From Rhodospirillaceae bacterium (lineage in GTDB: Bacteria; Pseudomonadota; Alphaproteobacteria; UBA11136), in assembly GCA_018663165.1 (NCBI GenBank), contig JABJES010000188.1:1-11735 (forward strand): a stretch of DNA of 11,735 bases, in the 5' to 3' direction. Shown here one piece after another: positions 1 through 5,804 of this stretch. The notes beneath the pieces were generated by a model, which worked only from the letters and a program-made list of their open reading frames with translations, did not search any database and was not told the origin of the DNA. Position 1 is the stretch's first letter; each line of letters begins with the position of its first letter. Both the position numbers and the translations under genes were made by a program.

Positions 1-605
1 GCGCTGTGCCCGAAAGCCAGATCAAAACCTTTCTCCAGGGTCTGCTTGATCTTTCCGGTGGCGGCGATGACGCCGAAGCTCTGGCCGTCGCCCTGGCCCA
101 TGCCAAATCGACTCTTGATGAGGGCGACCCTTTGGCGGGTGCCGACCTCTATGGGCGCATCCTGGCGGCCCTGCCCGACAACCCGCAAGCCATAGCCGGT
201 CTCATTCACTGCTTTGTGGCGACCAAAGACCTGGTCCGGGCACGGGAAATTCTCGATCACACGACCCCCGAGCAACTCAAACATCCAGCGCTTACCGCCG
301 CCATAACGGCCCTGACCCTGGCCGAAGAAGGGGCAGCAGGGGACAGCGATACCTCGGCCCTTGCCGAACGGCTCGATCTCAATCCTGACGATCATCAAGC
401 CCGTTATGATCTCGCCTGCGCCCTTTATTCTGATGGCGAAGGCGCTTTGGCCATTGATGGGCTTCTCGAAATTGTAAGCCGGGCCAGAGAATGGAATGAT
501 CAGGCGGCGCGCAAAAAGCTGCTGATGTTTTTTGAAGCCCTGGGCCCCAGCCATCCCCTTGTCGTTGACGGCCGCAAGCGGCTCTCAACTCTTTTCTTTT
601 CTTAA
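1..605 (+). CDS. cnoX: CnoX/YbbN-type thioredoxin-TPR co-chaperone, C-terminal part (5' end outside window)
   Basis: The reading frame is open from the left edge (first full codon at 3, Ala, then Val-Pro-Glu-Ser-Gln). About 200 residues are visible. The peptide AVPESQIKTFL is the usual junction after the thioredoxin fold of CnoX/YbbN proteins, so the thioredoxin domain with its CxxC-type site lies upstream and cannot be inspected. The rest is helical TPR-like repeats: roughly residues 25-60 (HAKSTLDEGDPLAGADLYGRI), 60-95, and a second pair around 120-165. It ends in the typical family tail (REWNDQAARKKLLMFFEALG ... GRKRLSTLFFS). Family members are cytoplasmic holdases that protect or mixed-disulfide-bond clients under oxidative (HOCl) stress and hand them to GroEL or DnaK; that role is family knowledge. 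The GTG at 6 is an internal Val codon, not a start. The next gene begins 27 bases downstream, so co-transcription is likely. Confidence 0.88.
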   Translation, partial: AVPESQIKTFLQGLLDLSGGGDDAEALAVALAHAKSTLDEGDPLAGADLYGRILAALPDNPQAIAGLIHCFVATKDLVRAREILDHTTPEQLKHPALTAAITALTLAEEGAAGDSDTSALAERLDLNPDDHQARYDLACALYSDGEGALAIDGLLEIVSRAREWNDQAARKKLLMFFEALGPSHPLVVDGRKRLSTLFFS

Positions 606-632
606 AAGGCCAGAAAGCGCAAAAGATCTTAC

Positions 633-1310
633 ATGATAAAGGAAATGCCCTTTTCTCTGATCTTCGAGAGCCTGCCCGCGCAGATTCCAATCTTTCCTTT
701 GGAAGAGATTCTGCTGCTGCCTCGCGGCCGTTTGCCACTGAATATTTTTGAACCGCGCTATCTCGCCATGACCTTGGCCTCACTTAAAGCAGATCGCCTC
801 ATCGGCATGGTCCAGCCCCAGGAAGGCAAGGATGGGCCCGGCTCAGATCCCGACCAGCCTGGACTCTATAATATCGGCTGTGCTGGACGCATCGTCTCCT
901 TTACCGAAACCCTCGACGACCGGTTTGAAATTACCCTTGAGGGGGTGTGTCGCTTTGAAATTGCCGAAGAGCTCGACATAACCGACGGATTTCGGAGCAT
1001 TCGCCCGGACTGGAACAAGTTCAGGGGAGATTTCACCCCGCAATCCGGGGACGTTATTGACATGGAAAGGCTAGAAGCCTGTGTCCGCCCCTTTCTCAAG
1101 CTTCAGGGCATTCAGGCCGAATGGCAGATTATTTCAACCGCTTCTGACGAAAATCTCATCACCTCACTGGCCATGGGGTTCCCCTTTGCCGCCAATGAAA
1201 AGCAGGCCCTGCTTGAAGCCACCAGCCTTGGTGAGCGGGCGCAAATTCTGATCTCCCTCATTGAAATGGCCCTGATCGATACCGATAATTCAGAATTGAC
1301 CTGCCAGTAA
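633..1310 (+). CDS. Orphan LON substrate-binding domain protein (LON peptidase N-terminal domain family)
   Basis: This is a 225-residue protein. It opens with the LON N-domain signature PIFPLEEILLLPRGRLPLNIFEPRY at about residues 19-43, followed by LIGMVQPQ (56-63) and a GCAGRIVSF strand (82-90). The GVCRFEI segment that follows, around 103-109, is also typical of the family. The C-terminal half is helical. There is no AAA+ module and no Ser-Lys protease dyad, so it is a stand-alone LON substrate-binding domain and not Lon protease. Its biochemical role in bacteria is not established; binding unfolded or oxidised substrates for a partner is an inference supported only by the CnoX-type neighbour. 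The start is ambiguous. ATG 633 has only weak purine-rich sequence upstream (AAAAGA), while ATG 645 has AAAGGA immediately before it, too close to be ideal. I chose 633 because it gives the longer N-terminus. Confidence 0.88.
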   Translation: MIKEMPFSLIFESLPAQIPIFPLEEILLLPRGRLPLNIFEPRYLAMTLASLKADRLIGMVQPQEGKDGPGSDPDQPGLYNIGCAGRIVSFTETLDDRFEITLEGVCRFEIAEELDITDGFRSIRPDWNKFRGDFTPQSGDVIDMERLEACVRPFLKLQGIQAEWQIISTASDENLITSLAMGFPFAANEKQALLEATSLGERAQILISLIEMALIDTDNSELTCQ

Positions 1311-1356
1311 CCCTTGTCCCCTGTCTTCCCGCAATGCTATGCCGGAGGAAATTATA

Positions 1357-1362
1357 CGGAGG
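1357..1362 (+). promoter_or_regulatory. Ribosome binding site deciding the start of the Trm112-like gene
   Basis: ACGGAGG sits about 5 bases before ATG 1368. It supports this start over the upstream in-frame TTG at 1314, which has no such signal. Confidence 0.7.
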
Positions 1363-1367
1363 CCCAT

Positions 1368-1574
1368 ATGACCGAACACGGCGCTAGCGTTGACCCAAAA
1401 CTTCTTGAAATCCTCGTCTGCCCCTTGACCAAGGGGCCGTTGCGCTATGATCCACAAGCCGGGGAACTTATTTCAGACCAGGCGAAACTGGCCTATCCGA
1501 TCCGCGACGGTATTCCCATCATGCTGGTCGATGAGGCCAGAGCGCTCGACGGCGATCAGCCAGCCAAGAGCTGA
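1368..1574 (+). CDS. Trm112/YcaR (UPF0434) family small protein
   Basis: This is a 68-residue protein with the family pattern DPKLLEILVCPLTKGPLRYD, then a short hairpin (ELISDQAKLAYPIRDGIPIM) and the conserved LVDEAR ending. Trm112 proteins are small partners that stabilise methyltransferases acting on tRNA, rRNA or release factors; the bacterial YcaR branch is poorly characterised, so no precise role is assigned. Classical members carry zinc-binding cysteines (CPxC near the front and a Cys after the ELI segment). Here only the first Cys of CPLTKG remains; the second is replaced in the TKG stretch and the ELIS position is Ser. The protein therefore probably does not bind zinc through that site. 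I recall the same loss in other alphaproteobacterial relatives, but could not check this. A good Shine-Dalgarno sequence fixes the start. It lies 57 bases after the LON-domain gene and 27 bases before the DUF971 gene. Confidence 0.85.
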   Translation: MTEHGASVDPKLLEILVCPLTKGPLRYDPQAGELISDQAKLAYPIRDGIPIMLVDEARALDGDQPAKS

Positions 1575-1601
1575 AACACCCTCTAAGGATCACACAACCA
1601 G

Positions 1602-1988
1602 ATGCCAGCAGAGAATTCCTCACCCGCCGACGGTGCGCCCCAGCCCGTCGAGATCCGCCTTAAATCGATCGAAAAAATTCTCGAGATCGACTTCGATGAC
1701 GGGCGCAAGTTTTCCTACCCGGCAGAGTTTCTGCGCGCCGAAAGTCCGTCGGCCGAAAACAAGGGTCACGGACCGGGCCAGGAAACCCTGGTCGGCGGTC
1801 GCCGCCATGTGGGTATCCTGAGCATTGAACCGGTGGGCAATTACGCTATCGGGATTAACTTCGACGATCTTCACAACACCGGCATTTATTCCTGGCGTTA
1901 TCTTTATGAAATCGGCTCACGTCAGGATGAGCTGTGGCAGGCCTATCTGGAAAAGCTCGATGCCGCCAGGATGTCTCGCGACCCTTAA
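1602..1988 (+). CDS. DUF971 / gamma-butyrobetaine hydroxylase-like N-terminal domain protein
   Basis: This is a 128-residue single-domain protein. After a polar N-terminal stretch (residues 1-15) comes the DUF971 core: VEIRLKSIEKILEIDFDDG (about 16-34), FSYPAEFLRAESPSAE, the RHVGILSIEPVGNYAIGINF block and the closing GIYSWRYLYEIG motif (about 97-108). The same fold forms the N-terminal domain of gamma-butyrobetaine/trimethyllysine dioxygenases. Here no catalytic 2-oxoglutarate oxygenase domain follows, so it is not a hydroxylase by itself. Stand-alone members are often found near Fe-S or Mrp/ApbC-type genes; their function is not settled. An AAGGA lies about 12 bases before the ATG, rather far for a Shine-Dalgarno sequence. 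This is the last gene of the left-hand cluster. It converges with the flavin hydroxylase gene, leaving only 12 bases between the stop codons, and no clear terminator hairpin was seen there. Confidence 0.87.
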   Translation: MPAENSSPADGAPQPVEIRLKSIEKILEIDFDDGRKFSYPAEFLRAESPSAENKGHGPGQETLVGGRRHVGILSIEPVGNYAIGINFDDLHNTGIYSWRYLYEIGSRQDELWQAYLEKLDAARMSRDP

Positions 1989-2000
1989 GATCCGCGATCC

Positions 2001-3248
2001 CTAAAGCGGACGACCCTGCATCGAGCGGGGCAGGTCGCCGACATTGCCCATGGCGTGACGCATGAAAATCTTTTTCAACGGCCCGGCGCGGTTGACCAGC
2101 CCAAGACCAATGTCCCGCGCCAGACGCAGGGGCGCAATATCGTTCGAGAAAAGCCGGTTCAATCCGTCGGTTACCGCCATCAACACCACAACGTCAAAGC
2201 GCCGCCAGCCCTGATAGCGCCTCAACACTTCTTGTGACCCGATATCGCGATCAAGGCGATGGGCGTCGGCGACAACTTCAGCCAGCGCCGCCACATCCCG
2301 CAGACCAAGATTAAGCCCCTGGCCGGATATCGGATGGATGGCATGGGCGGCATCGCCGATCAGCGCCAGGCGCGGCCCGATATAAGATCGGGCGTGCTGA
2401 AGGCTCAAGGGATAGGACCAGCGTGGGCCGGTCACTTTGAGGTCGCCCAGATAATCACCAAAACGCCGAACCAGTTCGGCCCCAAACCCCTCTTCCCCGA
2501 GGCCCATCAGCGCCGGGGCCAGTTTTGTCCGCTCGGTCCAGACAATCGACGAACGGTGTGGATATTCAAGCGCGCTTTCGCTGTCCTCAGCCATCGGCAA
2601 AATGGCGAAGGGACCGGCAGGCAAAAATCTTTCCTGGGCAATACCAAGATGGGGTTTTTCATGGGCCACGGTACAGACGATGGCGGTTTGGTTGTACTGC
2701 CACTCATCGACGCCGATCGCCGCCATATCTCTCAAGGCCGAACGCCGCCCGTCGGCGGCAACGGCCAAAGCGGCCGTCAGCTCCCGACCATCTTTGAGCC
2801 GGGCATGAACCCGCTTGCCGCCAAAATCAATTGTCTCTACTTCGGCCGGAGCGAACAGTCGTGAGTGGGTACATCCCTCAAACGCCTTGTAGAGCGCATG
2901 ACGGATCACCCGGTTTTCAACAATATGGCCGAAAGGCTGATCCCCCACATCGCGATGATCGTAATGAAGGAAGAGCCCGGAATCCCCATCGGAAACCCGG
3001 ATATCCAAAATCGGACCCGCAAAATCGGCCATGGCGGGCCAGATATCGAGGGTCTCCAGGAGAAGCCGCGAACCGTAAGCAATCGCACAGGTACGGCCAT
3101 CAAAATCCGGGGCCAATGTATGGGCAGGGGTTTGATTATCGACGATTGCGCAGCTCAAACCGGCCCGGTCCATGGCAATTGCCAGGGTCAGCCCGACCAA
3201 ACCGCCGCCGGTGATTAAAAGATCAAAGTCGTCTTTAGGTTTCGCCAT
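2001..3248 (-). CDS. UbiH/UbiF/COQ6 family FAD-dependent hydroxylase (ubiquinone biosynthesis)
   Basis: The protein is 415 residues from ATG at 3248, a usual length for this family of aromatic-ring monooxygenases that hydroxylate the ubiquinone precursor ring using FAD and an external electron donor. Visible motifs are the N-terminal dinucleotide fold LLITGGGLVGLTLAIAM (GxGxxG at 14-19), the mid-protein DG motif (D166-G167 in VAADGRRSALRD), and the second FAD motif LIGDAAHAIHPISGQGLNLG (GD at 298-299, with the HPxxGQG signature at 305-311). The C-terminal tail (MRHAMGNVGDLPRSMQG) is typical of alphaproteobacterial members. Which ring position it attacks (UbiH, UbiF, UbiI or UbiL type) cannot be decided from sequence. 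The frame stays open up to 3356, but those 36 extra residues are Pro-rich and unlike the family, so ATG 3248 is preferred. It is transcribed divergently from glnK across a 399-base regulatory region. Confidence 0.92.
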   Translation of the reverse strand: MAKPKDDFDLLITGGGLVGLTLAIAMDRAGLSCAIVDNQTPAHTLAPDFDGRTCAIAYGSRLLLETLDIWPAMADFAGPILDIRVSDGDSGLFLHYDHRDVGDQPFGHIVENRVIRHALYKAFEGCTHSRLFAPAEVETIDFGGKRVHARLKDGRELTAALAVAADGRRSALRDMAAIGVDEWQYNQTAIVCTVAHEKPHLGIAQERFLPAGPFAILPMAEDSESALEYPHRSSIVWTERTKLAPALMGLGEEGFGAELVRRFGDYLGDLKVTGPRWSYPLSLQHARSYIGPRLALIGDAAHAIHPISGQGLNLGLRDVAALAEVVADAHRLDRDIGSQEVLRRYQGWRRFDVVVLMAVTDGLNRLFSNDIAPLRLARDIGLGLVNRAGPLKKIFMRHAMGNVGDLPRSMQGRPL

Positions 3249-3358
3249 GTGGGTTTTGCCATAAAAACCAATGAAAGACCGCAAGGCCGGAACTATAGCA
3301 AAAGGGACGATAGGGGGCTGAAAAATCCATCCCGGTTCGGGTGCCGAACAACCCAATC

Positions 3359-3376
3359 AAAATATGCACATATTTT
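3359..3376. repeat. Perfect 8+8 bp inverted repeat, candidate operator
   Basis: AAAATATG-CA-CATATTTT is an 18-base palindrome with two central bases. It lies in the divergent region between the hydroxylase and glnK. Its right end overlaps the candidate -35 (TTCACC) of a rightward promoter, and it lies downstream of a leftward TATAAT. The size and position fit a dimeric repressor or activator site; the binding protein is unknown. It is AT-rich, so chance cannot be excluded. Confidence 0.45.
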
Positions 3377-3403
3377 CACCATCTATTCATTCGCGGCTAT
3401 TAT
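3375..3403 (+). promoter_or_regulatory. Candidate vegetative promoter towards glnK
   Basis: TTCACC (-35, 4 of 6 to TTGACA), 17 bases, then TATTAT (-10, 5 of 6 to TATAAT). Transcription would start near 3410, leaving a leader of about 240 bases before glnK. This is a consensus match only. Confidence 0.35.
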
Positions 3404-3404
3404 A
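3399..3404 (-). promoter_or_regulatory. Candidate leftward -10 box for the hydroxylase gene
   Basis: On the minus strand these bases read TATAAT exactly, overlapping the rightward -10 candidate. No good -35 sits 16-18 bases upstream, so the call rests on the -10 alone. The start would fall near 3392, about 145 bases before the hydroxylase ATG. Confidence 0.25.
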
Positions 3405-3494
3405 TAGGCATTAATTAGGCGCAGCATAGTTTATTTTGCATCCGGAACAAATGTAACTCATTGATAATTAACATTTAACCTCTTTCCTATGGTT

Positions 3495-3509
3495 CGGCAC
3501 GCTTCTTGA
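3495..3509 (+). promoter_or_regulatory. Sigma-54-like -24/-12 element upstream of glnK
   Basis: CGGCAC-GCTTC-TTGA matches the TGGCAC-N5-TTGC layout, with the correct 10 bases between the GG and the G of the -12 box. Two positions deviate: C for T at the front, and A in place of the near-invariant C at -12. The expected start is near 3521, about 127 bases before glnK. Nitrogen-regulated glnK-amtB operons are classic NtrC/sigma-54 targets. No clear NtrC site was found. Confidence 0.45.
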
Positions 3510-3582
3510 AATGTCTCCCCTGTTCTGCGGTCGATATTGGATCGTCGCCGCTCTGTTGTAACCGCCGAAATGAGCTCCCCGC

Positions 3583-3602
3583 ACCGGCCTTTAGCCGCCG
3601 GT
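3583..3602 (+). other. Small GC-rich hairpin in the glnK leader
   Basis: ACCGGC and GCCGGT form a 6-bp stem around an 8-base loop, about 45 bases before the glnK start. There is no T-tract, so it is not a terminator. It might affect leader stability, or mean nothing. Confidence 0.25.
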
Positions 3603-3633
3603 CTGCACAGCAAAGGGGACGGTTTTCGGCCAT

Positions 3634-3639
3634 AAAGGA
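3634..3639 (+). promoter_or_regulatory. glnK ribosome binding site
   Basis: AAAGGA lies 8 bases before ATG 3648, which opens the canonical PII N-terminus MKLIMAIIKPFKLD. Confidence 0.6.
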
Positions 3640-3647
3640 TAGGCATT

Positions 3648-3986
3648 ATGAAGTTGATCATGGCCATTATTAAACCTTTCAAGCTCGATGAGGTACGGGA
3701 AAGCCTGACGGCACTCGGCGTTCAGGGCCTCACCATCAGCGAGGTCAAAGGGTTCGGACGCCAAAAAGGCCAGACCGAAATCTACCGCGGGGCAGAATAC
3801 GCCGTGAGTTTCCTGCCCAAGGTCAAGATCGAGGTCGTCGTTCCCGATGAACTTGCCGAACAGGTCATCGAATCCATCAAATCAACAGCAAGCACGGGGA
3901 AGATCGGCGACGGCAAGATTTTTACAATCGATGTCGCATCGGCCGTCCGTATCCGTACCGGTGAAACCAATTCGGACGCCCTTTAA
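3648..3986 (+). CDS. glnK: PII nitrogen-signalling protein, GlnK/GlnJ/GlnZ type
   Basis: This 112-residue protein is the standard length for a PII. It has the N-terminal strand MKLIMAIIKPFKLDEVRESL, the T-loop (about 37-55) with the uridylylation target Tyr51 in RGAEY, and the B-loop TGKIGDGKIF (83-92). The C-terminal VRIRTGE motif at 100-106 supplies arginines for ATP/ADP binding. The T-loop variant YAVSF (Ser at 54) resembles Amt-linked GlnJ/GlnZ proteins more than GlnB. PII trimers sense ATP/ADP and 2-oxoglutarate; when nitrogen is plentiful the non-uridylylated form inserts its T-loop into the Amt pore. It starts from ATG 3648 with AAAGGA 8 bases upstream. The ammonium transporter gene begins 27 bases after its stop, the classic glnK-amtB arrangement. 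Regulation is probably by nitrogen through the sigma-54-like element at 3495-3509. Confidence 0.95.
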   Translation: MKLIMAIIKPFKLDEVRESLTALGVQGLTISEVKGFGRQKGQTEIYRGAEYAVSFLPKVKIEVVVPDELAEQVIESIKSTASTGKIGDGKIFTIDVASAVRIRTGETNSDAL

Positions 3987-4000
3987 AGGGCACCGGTTTT

Positions 4001-4007
4001 AAAGGAG
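4001..4007 (+). promoter_or_regulatory. amtB ribosome binding site
   Basis: AAAGGAG lies 6 bases before ATG 4014. It is the strongest Shine-Dalgarno sequence I noted in this window and fixes the start before the signal peptide. Confidence 0.7.
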
Positions 4008-4013
4008 CACAAC

Positions 4014-5372
4014 ATGAAAAGTACCAAGATATTAATGTATTTCCTTTTGGGATTCGGCGTCCTGGCCCTTGGCCAGACGGTAGCGGGATCTTCCCCGGCC
4101 TTCGCCCAGGAGATGGTTGAACTGGAATCCGTTACAATGGTGATGGCAGAAGAGGCTCCGGTTTTGAGTGCCGGTGATACCGCCTGGATGCTGACGGCAA
4201 CCGCCCTGGTCCTGCTTATGACCATTCCGGGCCTCGCCCTTTTCTACGGCGGTATGGTCCGCAAGAATAACGTGCTGTCCATGTTCATGCAGGTCTTTGC
4301 CACCTGCTGTCTGATGACGGTGCTGTGGATGGTGGCCGGTTATTCGATCGCCTTTTCCGACGGCGGGAGCATGAATGATTATGTCGGCGGGCTCGACAAT
4401 TTCATGCTCTCCGGCCTCGACATCAATGCCCTGTCTGGAACCATCCCGGAAAGCCTGTTCATGGTTTTCCAAATGACCTTTGCGATCATTACCCCGGCAC
4501 TCATCATCGGCGCCTTTGCCGACAGGATGAAGTTTTCCGCCATGCTGATTTTCCTCGGCTCCTGGATGCTGTTGGTTTATGCGCCGATCTGTCATTGGGT
4601 CTGGGGCGGCGGCTTTCTCTCTGAGGCTGGCGTGCTCGACTTTGCCGGTGGCACCGTTGTTCATATCAACGCTGGCATCGCCGGTCTGGTTGCGGCAATC
4701 ATGGTTGGCAAACGCACCGGCTATCCCAATGTGCCCATGCCGCCACATAACCTGACCTTAAGCGTCATCGGTGCCTCCCTGTTGTGGGTTGGCTGGTTCG
4801 GCTTCAACGCCGGGTCCGCCGTCGCCGCAGACAATGCCGCTTCCATGGCCATGGTGGTGACCCAAATCGCAACCGCGGCAGCAGCGCTCTCCTGGATGAT
4901 CATCGAGTGGGTTTTCCGCAGCAAGCCCAGCGTTCTCGGCATCGTGTCGGGCGCCGTTGGCGGTCTGGTCGCCATTACCCCGGCATCCGGCTTTGTTGAT
5001 CCGGCCGGCGCGCTTTATATCGGCCTGATTGCCGGAGCGGCCTGTTACTGGGGTGCTGTCATACTCAAGAAGGCCCTTGGCTATGACGACAGCCTCGACG
5101 TCTTCGGTGTCCATGGCATCGGCGGCATCGTCGGCGCACTCCTGACCGGGGTCTTTGCCGTTGAAGCCATCGGCGGTACGCCCGGCCTTATCGAGGGCAA
5201 TACCAGCCAGGTATGGATCCAGGCTTACGGGATCATCGCCACAATCATCTACTGTGCCGTCGCCACCTTTATCATCCTCAAGGTAATCCAGATGTTCATC
5301 GGATTGCGGGTAAGCGAGGATGAGGAACGCGAAGGCCTCGACAGCGCCATTCACGGCGAAACGGTCCCCTAA
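4014..5372 (+). CDS. amtB: Ammonium transporter Amt (first of a tandem pair)
   Basis: A 452-residue inner-membrane ammonium channel of the Amt/Mep/Rh family. A signal peptide (about 1-31, ending PAFA-Q) is followed by a 20-odd-residue acidic stretch and eleven expected membrane helices starting at DTAWMLTATALVLLMTIPGL. Functional residues are intact: the Phe-gate helix FQMTFAIITPAL (F152/F156), W197 in HWVWGGG, D209 in LDFAGG, twin pore histidines H217 (GTVVH) and H367 (VFGVH), and F264 in GWFGFNAGS. The C-terminal cytoplasmic tail VSEDEEREGLDSAIHGE (from about 433) is the conserved segment that contacts PII. It acts as a trimer at the plasma membrane, taking up NH4+/NH3 at low external ammonium. 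It is co-transcribed with glnK (27-base gap, strong Shine-Dalgarno) and followed by terminator-like hairpins, so the second amt gene is probably a separate transcript. Confidence 0.95.
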   Translation: MKSTKILMYFLLGFGVLALGQTVAGSSPAFAQEMVELESVTMVMAEEAPVLSAGDTAWMLTATALVLLMTIPGLALFYGGMVRKNNVLSMFMQVFATCCLMTVLWMVAGYSIAFSDGGSMNDYVGGLDNFMLSGLDINALSGTIPESLFMVFQMTFAIITPALIIGAFADRMKFSAMLIFLGSWMLLVYAPICHWVWGGGFLSEAGVLDFAGGTVVHINAGIAGLVAAIMVGKRTGYPNVPMPPHNLTLSVIGASLLWVGWFGFNAGSAVAADNAASMAMVVTQIATAAAALSWMIIEWVFRSKPSVLGIVSGAVGGLVAITPASGFVDPAGALYIGLIAGAACYWGAVILKKALGYDDSLDVFGVHGIGGIVGALLTGVFAVEAIGGTPGLIEGNTSQVWIQAYGIIATIIYCAVATFIILKVIQMFIGLRVSEDEEREGLDSAIHGETVP

Positions 5373-5382
5373 GGGGGAGTAG

Positions 5383-5417
5383 CAGCAAACGCACCTGCCT
5401 TGGTGCGGTGCTGTTTT
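5383..5417 (+). terminator. Terminator-like hairpin after the first amt gene
   Basis: CGCACC (5390-5395) and GGTGCG (5402-5407) form a 6-bp stem around TGCCTT. Outer CAGC (5383-5386) pairs with GCTG (5410-5413) across a small internal loop. TTTT follows at 5414-5417. It begins 11 bases after the amtB stop. Confidence 0.55.
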
Positions 5418-5455
5418 CCGCCCCCCTTTCCCTGACACCACCGGGGGAAAGGCGG
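5418..5455 (+). other. Middle stem-loop of a three-hairpin block
   Basis: CCTTTCCC (5425-5432) pairs with GGGAAAGG (5445-5452), and CCG (5418-5420) with CGG (5453-5455) around a C-rich bulge. There is no T-tract. It sits exactly between two terminator-like hairpins. Confidence 0.4.
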
Positions 5456-5509
5456 CAGCAGAGGCGAGAGAGGTTTCAACACCTCCCTCGCCTTTTGCTG
5501 TGCCTTTTT
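5456..5509 (+). terminator. Strong rho-independent terminator between the two amt genes
   Basis: AGGCGAG-A-GAGGT (5462-5474) pairs with ACCTC-C-CTCGCCT (5481-5493), giving a 13-position stem with a single A-C mismatch and the loop TTCAAC. Outer CAGCA (5456-5460) also pairs with TGCTG (5496-5500). T runs occur at 5493-5496 and 5505-5509. It should end the glnK-amtB transcript. Confidence 0.75.
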
Positions 5510-5804
5510 ATTGTGCATCGCCGCACCAGTCTGCCCATATATTGGACGGACCGTTTTCTCATCTAACCCCGCACCCTTTCCCGTCCTCCGGCCAAACCCT
5601 GTTTTTTACAGCGGGCAACGGGCTCAACCCCTCATTTCCCAATGCTTCAGAGCAAGCACGGCTTTAATCAAGGGGCCAATATTTTTTATGGCACGATTCT
5701 TGTTCTCTTAATCCTGCGGTCGGTCACCGGCGGCGGGATTTTGACCTGAATTGGGGCGGTCATTTTTCAGGATTTCTGCCCCGATCAGCAAATACGGTGG
5801 TGCA
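5510..5804 (+). other. Intergenic leader region of the second amt gene
   Basis: About 295 bases without a credible gene. The left part (5510-5680) is unremarkable. The right part holds a T-rich run (5683-5687), the sigma-54-like element and a leader of about 90 bases. A 66-codon open frame at 5511-5711 has no family features and I do not call it a gene. No clear paired NtrC site was seen. Confidence 0.4.
5689..5703 (+). promoter_or_regulatory. Sigma-54-like -24/-12 element upstream of the second amt gene
   Basis: TGGCAC-GATTC-TTGT has a perfect -24 half and correct spacing (10 bases between GG and G), with T in place of the usual C at -12. It shares GGCACG-N-TTCTTG with the element before glnK. 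The expected start is near 5715, about 90 bases before ATG 5805. An A/T-rich tract lies just upstream. Confidence 0.55.

Noticed and set aside
1314..1367. Upstream TTG start for the Trm112-like gene
   Set aside because: It has no ribosome binding site, whereas ATG 1368 has a strong one and gives the usual family length.
2055..3218. Several plus-strand open frames opposite the flavin hydroxylase
   Set aside because: They overlap a well-supported minus-strand gene with intact FAD motifs and show no protein family features.
3249..3356. Extending the flavin hydroxylase by 36 residues to 3356
   Set aside because: The extra residues are Pro-rich, have no family resemblance and precede the normal dinucleotide-fold start. 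The ATG at 3248 fits the family length.
3468..3478. CtrA-like TTAA pair (TTAA-CAT-TTAA)
   Set aside because: The gap is 3 bases, not the 7 of the TTAA-N7-TTAA consensus.
4032..4748. Long open frame (238 codons) on the minus strand inside the first amt gene
   Set aside because: It lies antisense to a certain Amt gene, is rich in His/Gly/Asp with no family motifs, and the same happens in the second amt gene and at 4758-5441. This is a codon-bias shadow.
5513..5530. GTGC-N6-GCAC as an NtrC site upstream of the second amt gene
   Set aside because: The half-sites are in the opposite orientation to the NtrC consensus (GCAC...GTGC).
5511..5711. Possible 66-codon gene between the amt genes
   Set aside because: It has no ribosome binding site or recognisable domain, and it overlaps the sigma-54-like element.
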